Shown: in pieces, positions 1-6,785 of the stretch
Numbering within the stretch: the first letter of the stretch is position 1
Layout of the letters: each line of letters starts with the position of its first letter
Source: Actinomycetota bacterium
GTDB taxonomy: Bacteria > Actinomycetota > Actinomycetes > Streptosporangiales > Streptosporangiaceae
Length of the DNA: 11,964 nt
Assembly (NCBI GenBank): GCA_003168295.1
Contig: PMST01000264.1
Span: forward strand, 3,393 to 15,356
Direction: 5' to 3'
The notes under the pieces: generated by a model
The model's input: only the letters and a program-made list of their open reading frames with translations
What the model was told of the DNA's origin: nothing
Database searches by the model: none
Program-made: the position numbers and the translations under genes

Positions 1-784
1 GCTCACGGCGGGCGTAGCCCAGGAAGGACTCGCCGGGCGGCAGCGGCGGCAGGGTGTACATGTCGCCAGGGAAGTTCCCGGCCATCACGTCGAGCAGCAG
101 CGCGGCGTCGGCGACGGTGCGGGCGATGGGCCCGTTCACGCCCAGGCCGTCCAGGTCGGGCACCAGCGGGCCGCCGGAAATCCGGCCGCGGGTCGGCTTG
201 ATCCCGAACAGACCGCACACGCTGGACGGGATGCGGATCGACCCGCCGCCGTCGCTGCCCTGGGCGGCAGGCGCCAGGCCCGCCGCCACCGCGGCGGCCG
301 CGCCGCCGCTGGACCCGCCCGCGGAGCGCGACAGGTCCCACGGCGTCCGGGCCGGCGGCCCGATCTTGGTCTCGGTGTAGCAGGGCAGCCCGAACTCCGG
401 CGTCGCCGTCTTGCCGGTGATGACCGCGCCGGCCTGCCTGATCGCGGCCACCACGTAGTCGTCGGCGTCGGGCACGTTGTCGGCGTAGGCGAGCGAGCCG
501 AGGGTCTGGCGGACTCCCGCGACCATGTTCAGGTCCTTGATCGGGATCGGCACGCCGGTCAGCGGCGGCAGCTGTCCGGGGTCATCGGCCGCTGCGACGG
601 TCTTGGAAGCGGCGAGGGCTTGCTCGGCCGCGAGTTCGGCGGTGACGGTGTAGAAGGCTCCGACCCGGTCGTTGAGCTCGTCCGTCCGGCGCAGGTAGTG
701 ATCGGTGACGGCGACGGGCGACAGCTCGCGGGCCCGGATCGCCGCGGCCAGCTCGATCATGGTGAGCTCGTGAATCTGGGTCAT
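1..784 (-). CDS. Amidase-signature family hydrolase (partial, C-terminus outside window)
   Basis: Amide or ester hydrolase of the amidase-signature superfamily, which includes GatA-like and aryl/acyl-amidase proteins. About 261 residues are visible, starting MTQIHELTMIELAAAIRA; the family is usually 450-500 residues, so roughly half is missing beyond position 1. The Ser-cisSer-Lys triad can be read: Lys83 (in PIPIKDL), the cis-Ser at about 158 in the Gly/Ser loop AGGSSGGAAAAVAAG (155-169), and the nucleophile at about Ser182 in QGSDGGGSIRIP (175-186). The conserved GLFGIKPTRGR follows. The visible half has an intact catalytic core. A GatA role is unlikely because no gatB or gatC is nearby, but those genes could lie outside the window. 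Substrate is unknown. The ATG at 784 is the first in frame and has a TACTAT -10-like box 9 nt upstream. The gene is divergent from the NERD gene. Confidence 0.93.
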   Translation of the reverse strand, partial: MTQIHELTMIELAAAIRARELSPVAVTDHYLRRTDELNDRVGAFYTVTAELAAEQALAASKTVAAADDPGQLPPLTGVPIPIKDLNMVAGVRQTLGSLAYADNVPDADDYVVAAIRQAGAVITGKTATPEFGLPCYTETKIGPPARTPWDLSRSAGGSSGGAAAAVAAGLAPAAQGSDGGGSIRIPSSVCGLFGIKPTRGRISGGPLVPDLDGLGVNGPIARTVADAALLLDVMAGNFPGDMYTLPPLPPGESFLGYARRE

Positions 785-792
785 GCTACCCC

Positions 793-798
793 ATAGTA
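793..798 (-). promoter_or_regulatory. Candidate -10 box of the amidase gene
   Basis: On the minus strand TACTAT is followed by GGGGTAGC and then the ATG at 784, so a transcript would begin about 2 nt before the start codon (near-leaderless). The GGGG could alternatively serve as a weak ribosome site. No convincing -35 is seen 16-18 nt upstream. The intergenic stretch 785-901 is AT-richer than its surroundings, with a GTCTAGAC palindrome at 809-816 and TATAAA at 857-862. It may hold further control sites. Confidence 0.3.
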
Positions 799-901
799 GC
801 CAGGAAAAGTCTAGACGTTTGGCGGGTTTTCCCACTGTTCGGGAGCAATGTCTTGCTATAAAACCGAGCGTAGTAGGGCACAATCTTGGTGATGACGGCG
901 C

Positions 902-930
902 TTGGCGCTGAGCCCTAAGGCAGTTACGCT
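902..930 (+). promoter_or_regulatory. Candidate promoter of the NERD-domain gene
   Basis: TTGGCG (902-907), a 17-nt spacer and TACGCT (925-930) match the spacing of a sigma-70-type actinobacterial promoter. The predicted transcription start is near 937, where an in-frame GTG lies. The message would therefore be leaderless from GTG 937, or carry a 15-nt leader with GGTGAG (939-944) in front of ATG 952. Confidence 0.4.
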
Positions 931-951
931 GAGTTGGTGGGTGAGTACCGA

Positions 952-2205
952 ATGGCGTGGTCGAAGCTGAGAAGTCGCAAGTCGCCAGGTCGGATGGTGA
1001 CGCTGAGCAGTCACAGCGGGGCAGCATCGGACGGTGCGCGGCCGTACGGCGCGGCGCCCAACAGTGCTGGCAGCGCCCGGGGACCGGGCGAAGGGGGCGC
1101 CGGCACTCAGGCGACCGGTACCCCGGCCGCTGGCACGCCGGCCGCTGGCACCACGTCCTCCGATACCTCCGCCGCCGGTCGCCCGGCGGTGTGGCCGGGT
1201 GCCGGGGTGACGGGACAGAGGCTTACTGCTGTGCCCGAGGCTTCGGCCGAGGCTGATGAGCCGGAGGATCCGGATGAGGGGCCCTCGTTCCTGGACTGGG
1301 CGCCGGCTGAGGATCCGGTCGATCTGGACGACCCCGAGGGCCCCGAGAACGCGCGGGACGACGTCGTGGCCTCATCCTGGCAGGCCGCGACGGCCGCCGA
1401 TCCGCCCAGGCCTACATGGAAGCTCGTGGTCGCGCCGGCGCCGGACGAGCCGCGGCAGCCGGGCATCGGCCAGCGCCGGGGCAACCTGGCCCATCTTTCC
1501 GCCAACCCGAGGATCCGGGCCTGGCAGCGGCGCGCCCTCATCGCGATCATCGTCGGGGTGGTGTTCACGGTCGTGGTCTCCTGGCGGCTCGGGCTGACGC
1601 TCGCCGTCGTCGCGGCCATCGCCGACACCATCTACCAGTCCAGGAGAGGGCTGCCAGGCCGGCGGGTCAAGATGACCGGGGCGCAGCGCCACACCCGCAG
1701 GCAGCTGGCCAAGCTCGCGCGAGCGGGTTACCGTGCCATGCACGGCAACCTGATCCCGGACAGCGAGGAGCAGATCGACCATCTCGTGGTCGGGCCGGCT
1801 GGCGTGTTCGCCATCGACTCAGAGTCCTGGGACAAACACCTGGTGGTGCGGACGAAGAATGCCAGGCAGCTGTGGCACGGCCCGTTCAGTATGAAAGAAC
1901 GTCTGGAACACGCCAGGTGGGAATCCGAGCGCGCGGCCGAACTGCTGTCCGGCGAGGTCGGCAGCCCGGTCAGCGTCCGCCCGGCGATGGCCGTCTACGG
2001 GCCGAGGATCCCCTGGGACGTGGCCACCATCAGGGAGGTCGACGTCTTCAGCGGGCCCAGGCTGCGCAAGTACCTGCGGCGCCGGGCCAAGCAGGAAGGC
2101 CAGCGCCCGCTGGACGACGCCGAGGTCGAGCGGATATACCTGGCCGCGAACAAGGCCTTCCCGCACCTGAGCGCCGGCGCCCGGCGAGCTGACATTTCCG
2201 GCTGA
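952..2205 (+). CDS. NERD-domain (nuclease-related) membrane-associated protein
   Basis: 417 residues from ATG 952, which has GGTGAG 7 nt upstream; in-frame GTG 937 and TTG 934 are alternatives. Residues 1-150 are low-complexity Ala/Gly/Pro/Thr and then acidic, including a PAAGT repeat encoded by a 15-bp tandem duplication at 1123-1152. A hydrophobic hairpin of two predicted membrane segments lies at about 195-232. A NERD domain follows at about 240-345, with EEQIDHLVVGPAGVFAID (272-289) as its signature. NERD domains are distant relatives of PD-(D/E)XK nucleases and occur in DNA-processing or envelope-linked proteins, but the role of this actinobacterial form is unknown. The position normally holding the catalytic Lys (D/E-x-K after VFxI) reads Asp289-Ser-Glu291, so nuclease activity is doubtful. 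No operon partner is evident, as ilvD has its own leader. Family assignment is firm; function is not. Confidence 0.85.
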   Translation: MAWSKLRSRKSPGRMVTLSSHSGAASDGARPYGAAPNSAGSARGPGEGGAGTQATGTPAAGTPAAGTTSSDTSAAGRPAVWPGAGVTGQRLTAVPEASAEADEPEDPDEGPSFLDWAPAEDPVDLDDPEGPENARDDVVASSWQAATAADPPRPTWKLVVAPAPDEPRQPGIGQRRGNLAHLSANPRIRAWQRRALIAIIVGVVFTVVVSWRLGLTLAVVAAIADTIYQSRRGLPGRRVKMTGAQRHTRRQLAKLARAGYRAMHGNLIPDSEEQIDHLVVGPAGVFAIDSESWDKHLVVRTKNARQLWHGPFSMKERLEHARWESERAAELLSGEVGSPVSVRPAMAVYGPRIPWDVATIREVDVFSGPRLRKYLRRRAKQEGQRPLDDAEVERIYLAANKAFPHLSAGARRADISG

Positions 2206-2283
2206 CGCGGGCTGATCTTCCGCCGGGCGCGGGCTGATCTTTCCGCCGGGCGCGGGCTGACCTTTTCCGCCGGGCGCGGGCTG
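2206..2283. repeat. Stepped tandem repeat, 22/23/24 bp plus partial unit
   Basis: Three consecutive units at 2206-2227, 2228-2250 and 2251-2274, plus a 9-bp partial at 2275-2283. Each unit begins CGCGGGCTGA and ends GCCGGG. The central pyrimidine tract grows by one T per unit: CTTCC, CTTTCC, CTTTTCC. A degenerate copy (CGAGCTGACATTTCCGG, 2185-2201) lies inside the 3' end of the NERD gene and runs into its stop codon. The array fills the gap between that stop and the ilvD leader. Confidence 0.9.
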
Positions 2284-2292
2284 CTACCCCGG

Positions 2293-2298
2293 TAGGGT
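2293..2298 (+). promoter_or_regulatory. Candidate -10 box of ilvD
   Basis: TAGGGT fits the actinobacterial TANNNT -10 pattern and would start transcription near 2305, giving a leader of about 27 nt with AGGGGAG (2319-2325) as ribosome site. No -35 is recognisable at the right spacing. The box overlaps a short inverted repeat, CTACC-CC-GGTAG (2284-2295). No leader peptide or attenuator was found. Confidence 0.25.
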
Positions 2299-2331
2299 GA
2301 TGTTTCTGGCCCACGCTGAGGGGAGTTCGGT

Positions 2332-4209
2332 ATGCCGCCGCTTCGGTCCCGGACGGTTACGCACGGCAGGAACATGGCGGGCGCCCGCGCCCTGCTGCGG
2401 GCCACCGGGGTAGCCAGGGAAGACATCGGCAAGCCGATCATCGCGGTGGCTAACAGCTTCACCGAGTTCGTCCCCGGGCACGTGCACCTGCGCGAGGTCG
2501 GCCAGGTGGTGGCCGACGCCATCCGCGCGGCCGGCGCGATCCCGCGCGAATTCAACACGATCGCGGTGGACGACGGCATCGCCATGGGGCACGGCGGCAT
2601 GCTGTACTCGCTGCCGAGCCGGGAACTGATCGCCGACTCCGTCGAGTACATGGTGAACGCGCACTGCGCCGACGCCATGATCTGCATCTCGAACTGCGAC
2701 AAGATCACGCCGGGCATGCTGATCGCCACCATGCGGCTGAACATCCCGACCGTGTTCGTCTCCGGCGGCCCGATGGAAGCCGGCACTGTTGAAGCAAGCA
2801 CAGGTGCCGGGCTGGCGGCCGGGTCTGGACGCAAGCTGGACCTGATCGACTCGATGGTCGCCTCCGCCGATCCTTCGGTGTCCGACGATCAGCTGCTCGC
2901 CATGGAGGAATCCGCCTGCCCGACGTGCGGCTCCTGCTCGGGCATGTTCACCGCCAACTCGATGAACTGCCTGACCGAGGCGATCGGGCTGGCCCTGCCC
3001 GGCAACGGGAGCACGCTGGCCACGCACTCGGCCCGGCGCGGACTGTTCGAGCGGGCGGGCCGGGCGATCGTGGAGATCACCCGCCAGTACTACGCAGGCG
3101 GCGACGAGTCCGTGCTGCCCCGGTCGATCGCCAGCCGGGACGCATTCGAGAACGCGATGACGCTCGACGTGGCCATGGGCGGTTCGACCAACACGATCCT
3201 GCATCTGCTCGCCGCCGCCCACGAGGGCGGCGTCGACTTCGGGCTCAAGGAGATCGACGAGCTTTCCCGCCGGGTGCCCTGCCTGTGCAAGGTCGCGCCG
3301 AGCAGCGCGTATCACCTGGAAGACGTGCACCGGGCCGGCGGCATCCCGTCGATCCTCGGCGAGCTCGACCGGGCCGGACTGCTCAACCGCGGGGTGCGCA
3401 CGGTACACAGTCGTTCGTTGCGGGAGTTCCTCGACGCCTGGGACCTGGGATCTTCGGCGGTGCTTGAGGACGCCGTTGAGCTGTACCACGGTGCTCCCGG
3501 CGGTGTCCGCACCACCCGCCCGTACTCGCAGTCGGCGCGGTGGGACACCCTGGACACCGACCGGGCCGGCGGCTGCATCAGGGATGTGGCGCACGCCTAC
3601 ACGGCCGACGGCGGGCTGGCCGTCCTGTACGGCAACCTCGGACCCGACGGCGCCATCGTCAAGACCGCCGGGGTGCCGGAAGAGCTATGGCGATTCTCTG
3701 GGCCCGCGGTGGTGTTCGAGAGCCAGGAGGACGCGGTCGCGGGCATCCTGGGCGGCGCGGTGCGGGCGGGCGACGTGGTCATCATCCGCTACGAGGGCCC
3801 GCGCGGCGGGCCCGGTATGCAGGAGATGCTGTACCCGACCAGCTTCCTGGCAGGCAAGGGCCTGGGCCGGGACTGCGCCCTGATCACCGACGGGCGGTTC
3901 TCCGGCGGGACGTCCGGCCTGTCGATCTGCCACGTCGCGCCGGAAGCGGCGGCGGGCGGCGTGATCGCCCTGGCCGAGACCGGCGACACGGTCGTGATCG
4001 ACATCCCGCGCCGCGAGCTGCGGCTCAAGGTGAGCGACGACGAGCTCGCTGCACGCCGGGACCGGGTGCTGGCCTCGCTCGGGTCGTACCGGCCCGCGGG
4101 GCGGCTGCGGCCGGTCAGCGCGGCCCTGCAGGTCTACGCCGCGATGGCCACGTCGGCCTCGACCGGCGCGGCCCGCGACATCGGCCTCATCGCTTACTCC
4201 GACAAGTGA
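2332..4209 (+). CDS. ilvD: Dihydroxy-acid dehydratase
   Basis: Iron-sulfur dehydratase that converts 2,3-dihydroxy-isovalerate and 2,3-dihydroxy-3-methylvalerate to the 2-keto acids, the common third step of valine, leucine (through ketoisovalerate) and isoleucine synthesis; cytoplasmic. 625 residues against about 616 in E. coli, and readily aligned over the full length by eye. Visible signatures are [12 protein letters not shown] (10-21), [20 protein letters not shown] with metal-binding Asp81, [11 protein letters not shown] with cluster Cys122 and Lys124 (the carbamylated lysine position), [20 protein letters not shown] (from 195), and C-terminal [19 protein letters not shown]. Residues 41-50 read [10 protein letters not shown] as in the E. 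coli long form. The start has AGGGGAG 6 nt upstream. The stop codon overlaps a GTG (GTGA) that looks like the intended start of the following acetyltransferase. No other ilv genes are in the window. Confidence 0.97.
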   Translation: MPPLRSRTVTHGRNMAGARALLRATGVAREDIGKPIIAVANSFTEFVPGHVHLREVGQVVADAIRAAGAIPREFNTIAVDDGIAMGHGGMLYSLPSRELIADSVEYMVNAHCADAMICISNCDKITPGMLIATMRLNIPTVFVSGGPMEAGTVEASTGAGLAAGSGRKLDLIDSMVASADPSVSDDQLLAMEESACPTCGSCSGMFTANSMNCLTEAIGLALPGNGSTLATHSARRGLFERAGRAIVEITRQYYAGGDESVLPRSIASRDAFENAMTLDVAMGGSTNTILHLLAAAHEGGVDFGLKEIDELSRRVPCLCKVAPSSAYHLEDVHRAGGIPSILGELDRAGLLNRGVRTVHSRSLREFLDAWDLGSSAVLEDAVELYHGAPGGVRTTRPYSQSARWDTLDTDRAGGCIRDVAHAYTADGGLAVLYGNLGPDGAIVKTAGVPEELWRFSGPAVVFESQEDAVAGILGGAVRAGDVVIIRYEGPRGGPGMQEMLYPTSFLAGKGLGRDCALITDGRFSGGTSGLSICHVAPEAAAGGVIALAETGDTVVIDIPRRELRLKVSDDELAARRDRVLASLGSYRPAGRLRPVSAALQVYAAMATSASTGAARDIGLIAYSDK

Positions 4210-4216
4210 GCCCGCG

Positions 4217-4780
4217 CTGAGCCAGGCTGCACCGGCCGCGGGTTTCGTCCGGCCGGCCCGCGCGGGCGACGCCGAGACCCTGGCCCGGGTCCAGGTCGCG
4301 AGCTGGCGCCGCGTTTTCGCCGGGATCGTGCCGGACGCCCTGCTCGCGGAGCTGACCAGCGACGAGGCGATGAGCGTGTGGCGGGACCGGTGGGCCGAAG
4401 CGATCACGAACCCGCCGACGAGCAGGCACCACGTGCTGGCGGCGGTCCTGGAACCGCCGTCCCGGGCCGTGGTCGGGTTCGTATCCGCCGGGCCGGCCAC
4501 CGACGCGGACCGCTGGCCCGGCACCGACAGCGAGCTCTACGAACTGCGCGTCGAACCGGAACGGACCGGGCAGGGGCACGGCAGCAGGCTCTTGCACGCG
4601 GTGGCGGACACGCTCGTGGGTGACGGTTTCCATACCGTGTCGGTGTGGGCGCTGGAAGCCGACAGCGTGCTGCGCGACTTCCTGGCCTCGTCTGGCTGGG
4701 CCGCCGACGGCGCGCGGGGGGAGCTCGACGTGGGCGTGAGCGTGCCGGTGCTGCGCCTGCACACGACGATCAGCGAGTGA
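4217..4780 (+). CDS. GNAT-family N-acetyltransferase with disrupted or non-canonical start
   Basis: Acetyl-CoA-dependent acetyltransferase fold with unknown acceptor. From 4217 the frame reads 187 residues. N-terminal GFVRPARAGDAETLARVQ (9-26) is a typical first strand and helix of GNAT proteins. Motif A is ELRVEPERTGQGHGSRLL (109-126), with the acetyl-CoA pyrophosphate loop R116-TGQGHG. A motif B-like region is VSVWALEADSVLRDFLASSGW (141-161). The frame contains no ATG, GTG or TTG between a stop at 4031 and GTG 4328, and starting at 4328 would remove about 37 residues including strand 1. Candidates are CTG 4217 (with AGTGAG 6 nt upstream), or GTG 4206, which overlaps the ilvD stop but hits TGA after four codons. 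One extra C in the CCC at 4211-4213 would join GTG 4206 to this frame. It could be a sequencing error, a recent frameshift, or a true CTG start. Family firm, start uncertain. Confidence 0.75.
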   Translation: MSQAAPAAGFVRPARAGDAETLARVQVASWRRVFAGIVPDALLAELTSDEAMSVWRDRWAEAITNPPTSRHHVLAAVLEPPSRAVVGFVSAGPATDADRWPGTDSELYELRVEPERTGQGHGSRLLHAVADTLVGDGFHTVSVWALEADSVLRDFLASSGWAADGARGELDVGVSVPVLRLHTTISE

Positions 4781-4810
4781 CCGGCTGCGCTTGGCGCGCT
4801 TGAGTGCGCC

Positions 4811-4816
4811 TAGGAT
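4811..4816 (+). promoter_or_regulatory. Leaderless promoter -10 box of menA
   Basis: TAGGAT is followed by six bases (CTGGGG) and then the GTG start at 4823. That is exactly the spacing at which transcription would begin on the first base of the start codon. No separate ribosome site is placed to explain this start. TTGGCG at 4791-4796 is a possible -35, but the spacer is only 14 nt. Confidence 0.5.
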
Positions 4817-4822
4817 CTGGGG

Positions 4823-5695
4823 GTGGCTGACGCTCGGGAATGGCTGGCAGGAACGCGGCCGAGGACGCTCCCTGCGGCTATCGTCCCGGTGCTCATCGGC
4901 TCGGGAGTCGCCGCCGGATTCAGCGAGTTCATCTGGTGGCGGGCGCTACTCGCCCTCGTCGTCGCGCTCGCGCTGCAGATAGGCGTCAACTTCGCCAACG
5001 ACTACAGCGACGGCGTGCGCGGCTCCGACGAGCGGCGGGTCGGACCGGTCCGCCTCGTCGCCGCCGGGCTGGCGGCGCCGCGGCGGGTACTGGCCGCCGC
5101 ACTTGGCTCGTTCGCCGTGGCCGGGGCGGCCGGGCTGGCGCTGGCCGCCGTCACCTCCTGGTGGCTGCTGGCCGTGGGGGCCGGCTGCATCGCCGCGGCC
5201 TGGTTCTATACCGGCGGCCCCAAGCCCTACGGGTACAGCGGGCTCGGCGAGGTCTTCGTGTTCGCGTGTTTCGGCGTGGTCGCGGTGGCGGGTACCGCGT
5301 ACGTGCAGATGTCGGCGTTCAGCTGGCTGGGGCTGGCTGCCTCGGTGCCGGCCGGGCTGCTGGCCTGCGCGCTGCTGATGGTCAACAACCTGCGCGACAT
5401 CCGCACCGACACGGTGGCGGGCAAGCGCACGCTCGCGGTGCTGCTCGGTGACGCGCGCAGCCGGACCGCGTACGTGCTGACGTTGATCCTGCCGTTTTTC
5501 TGCGCGGCGCTGCTGGCCTTTTTCCGGCCGCTGACGCTGGTCGCGTTGCTGGCGCTGCCGCTGGCGCGGATGCCGATCCGCTCGGTGCGCGCGGGCGCTA
5601 GCGGCCCGGCGCTGATCAAGACGCTCGGCCAGACCGGACGGCTCCAGCTGGCGTTCGGGATCGCGTTCACCATCGGCCTGGCCATCCGCCTCTGA
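4823..5695 (+). CDS. menA: 1,4-dihydroxy-2-naphthoate polyprenyltransferase (menaquinone synthesis)
   Basis: Integral membrane UbiA-superfamily enzyme that attaches the polyprenyl chain to 1,4-dihydroxy-2-naphthoate, giving demethylmenaquinone. 290 residues, the usual MenA length. The first Asp-rich diphosphate/Mg site is NFANDYSDGVRGSD (56-69) and the second is MVNNLRDIRTD at about 186-196, followed by AGKRTLAVLLG. The early PRTLPAAIVPVLIGSG is typical of MenA rather than of UbiA or heme O synthase. About eight to nine hydrophobic segments can be traced. The start is GTG 4823, supported by the N-terminus MADAREWLAGTRPRT and by a -10 box 6 nt upstream (leaderless). No other men genes are in the window. 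Alternative UbiA-family substrates are less likely given the motif context. Confidence 0.93.
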   Translation: MADAREWLAGTRPRTLPAAIVPVLIGSGVAAGFSEFIWWRALLALVVALALQIGVNFANDYSDGVRGSDERRVGPVRLVAAGLAAPRRVLAAALGSFAVAGAAGLALAAVTSWWLLAVGAGCIAAAWFYTGGPKPYGYSGLGEVFVFACFGVVAVAGTAYVQMSAFSWLGLAASVPAGLLACALLMVNNLRDIRTDTVAGKRTLAVLLGDARSRTAYVLTLILPFFCAALLAFFRPLTLVALLALPLARMPIRSVRAGASGPALIKTLGQTGRLQLAFGIAFTIGLAIRL

Positions 5696-5720
5696 GGTCG
5701 CTTCCCGGGCCTGGCGTGGC

Positions 5721-5783
5721 CGGTAGGAGGCGGCTCTCGGTAGGAGGCTCGGGTAGGAGGCGGCTCTCGGCAGGAGGCGGCTC
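5721..5783. repeat. Intergenic tandem repeat carrying four AGGAGG motifs
   Basis: Four units: CGGTAGGAGGCGGCTCT (5721-5737), a shortened CGGTAGGAGGCT (5738-5749), CGGGTAGGAGGCGGCTCT (5750-5767) and CGGCAGGAGGCGGCTC (5768-5783). Each holds a perfect AGGAGG, at 5725, 5742, 5755 and 5772, spaced 17, 13 and 17 nt. The array occupies half of the gap between menA and the next GNAT gene. It lies 40-100 nt ahead of that gene's ATG, so three of the four motifs cannot be its ordinary ribosome site. Confidence 0.9.
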
Positions 5784-5825
5784 ATTGCCGACGCCGGTAG
5801 CGTGGCAGCGTCGGAAGGACTCGCG

Positions 5826-6407
5826 ATGGAGGTTTTCCTCGAAACGCAGCGATTGCTGCTTCGCCGGTTCAGCATGGCTGATGCGGACAACCTGGTGAGC
5901 CTAGACGCCGACCCCGACGTCATGCGCTTCGTCAACGGCGGGGTGCCGACGTCCCGCGATGAGATCGAGAATGAGGTCCTGCCCGCGTTCCTCGGCTATT
6001 ACGAGCGCTACGAGGGCTACGGGTTCTGGGCGGTTATCGAGAAGGCCACCGGGGATTTCGCGGGATGGTTCCATTTCCGGCCGGGCCAGGCTGCCGCTCC
6101 CGGTGAGGTCGAGCTTGGTTACCGGCTACGTAAGCCGGCCTGGGGGCGGGGGTACGCCACCGAAGGATCGCGCGCGCTGATCCGCTTGGGCTTCACCAAG
6201 TTCGGTGTGCGGCGCGTCACCGCAGAGGCGATGGCTCTCAACACGGCCTCGCGGCGGGTGATGGAGAAGTCAGGCCTGAGGCTAGTGCGGACCTTCCGCC
6301 GGCCCTGGCCCGACTCCGTCCACGACGGCGAGATCGACGCCGTGGAGTATGCGCTGGACAAGACTGACTGGCAGCAGGACCGGCGCCCAGATGGCCCCGT
6401 CAACTGA
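5826..6407 (+). CDS. RimJ/RimL-type GNAT acetyltransferase
   Basis: 193-residue GNAT enzyme of the Acetyltransf_3 (RimJ/RimL) group, which acetylates protein N-termini, small amines or antibiotics; the acceptor here is unknown. Hallmarks are the start ETQRLLLRRFSMADADNLVSL (6-26), the acetyl-CoA loop LRKPAWGRGYATEGSRALI (101-119), and the ALNTASRRVMEKSGL motif (137-151) with conserved Asn139. The chosen start, ATG 5826, has GGAAGGA (5812-5818) 7 nt upstream and fits the usual family N-terminus. In-frame GTG 5802 and ATT 5784 lie upstream; the ATT sits 6 nt after a perfect AGGAGG. No operon partner: menA ends 130 nt before, and the downstream gene is convergent. Confidence 0.92.
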   Translation: MEVFLETQRLLLRRFSMADADNLVSLDADPDVMRFVNGGVPTSRDEIENEVLPAFLGYYERYEGYGFWAVIEKATGDFAGWFHFRPGQAAAPGEVELGYRLRKPAWGRGYATEGSRALIRLGFTKFGVRRVTAEAMALNTASRRVMEKSGLRLVRTFRRPWPDSVHDGEIDAVEYALDKTDWQQDRRPDGPVN

Positions 6408-6634
6408 CGATCGCCGTCCTGCGTTCGATTACCGCGCCAGATCACGTGTCGGCGACCCACTGGTCTCAAGGGTCGGCATAGATGCGGGCTGGCGTTACCC
6501 GCTCGCCGGAGCCGTTATGCCTTACTTGAAGCCGGTCAACCAGCACGAACCTGCGGAGCGCCACAGTGGTCACAGCGACCACGCAAGCAGCAAAACGCAA
6601 AGACTGCTCCGGTTGTCGTGAAGCTCCGGGCTCC

Positions 6635-6705
6635 GTGGCGGATCCGGTGCATCCCCCGATCCCCCCGATCCACCGCCAGGCCACCGCCAGGCCCGGATCC
6701 ACCAC
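6635..6705. repeat. Inverted repeat enclosing two direct-repeat pairs
   Basis: GTGGCGGATCCGG (6635-6647) pairs with CCGGATCCACCAC (6693-6705) at 12 of 13 positions. The 45-nt loop contains CCCCCGATC twice in tandem (6653-6661, 6662-6670), then CACCGCCAGGC twice in tandem (6671-6681, 6682-6692). The place between convergent genes suggests a bidirectional transcription barrier, but there is no U-tract and the loop is long. Confidence 0.6.
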
Positions 6706-6773
6706 CAAGATTCGCTATTGAAATTCAGCAAACGGGACAAAGGGGATGCGTGGTGGCTGTAATCGGCTATTGG

Positions 6774-6785
6774 CGGGCCGGCCCG
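6774..6785. terminator. Palindrome abutting the MFS stop codon
   Basis: CGGGCCGGCCCG is a perfect 12-bp palindrome directly after the TAA of the minus-strand MFS gene (6788-6786). Folded, it gives a 4-bp stem with a CCGG loop and no following U-tract. It is a weak terminator candidate and may be only a restriction-like palindrome in GC-rich DNA. Confidence 0.2.

Larger units (their letters stand above)
6408..6785. other. Convergent intergenic region without a recognisable gene
   Basis: 378 bp between the ends of the GNAT gene (plus strand) and the MFS gene (minus strand). Short open frames exist on both strands but lack ribosome sites, codon bias or a protein-like sequence. No tRNA, small-RNA promoter or U-tract terminator was recognised. 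It holds two adjacent small direct repeats inside an inverted repeat (6635-6705) and a 12-bp palindrome next to the MFS stop codon. Confidence 0.6.

Noticed and set aside
2206..2283. CRISPR-like array
   Set aside because: The units adjoin directly with no unique spacers, and there are no cas genes. It is a simple tandem repeat.
2284..3594. Long open frame on the minus strand opposite ilvD
   Set aside because: It is antisense to a gene with full-length family similarity. Its translation is Arg/Gly/His/Pro-rich with no domain, as expected for a shadow frame in high-GC DNA.
5721..5783. CRISPR-like array or riboswitch upstream of the GNAT gene
   Set aside because: No spacers, short imperfect units, and no recognisable aptamer core.
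4946..5935. 329-codon minus-strand open frame over menA and the AGGAGG repeat
   Set aside because: Low-complexity translation rich in Arg, Gln and Ala, antisense to menA motifs, with no plausible start context.
6408..6470. tRNA-like stretch with GCGTTCGATTACCGC resembling a T-arm
   Set aside because: No acceptor, D-arm or anticodon arm can be built around it. The bases upstream are the 3' end of the GNAT gene.
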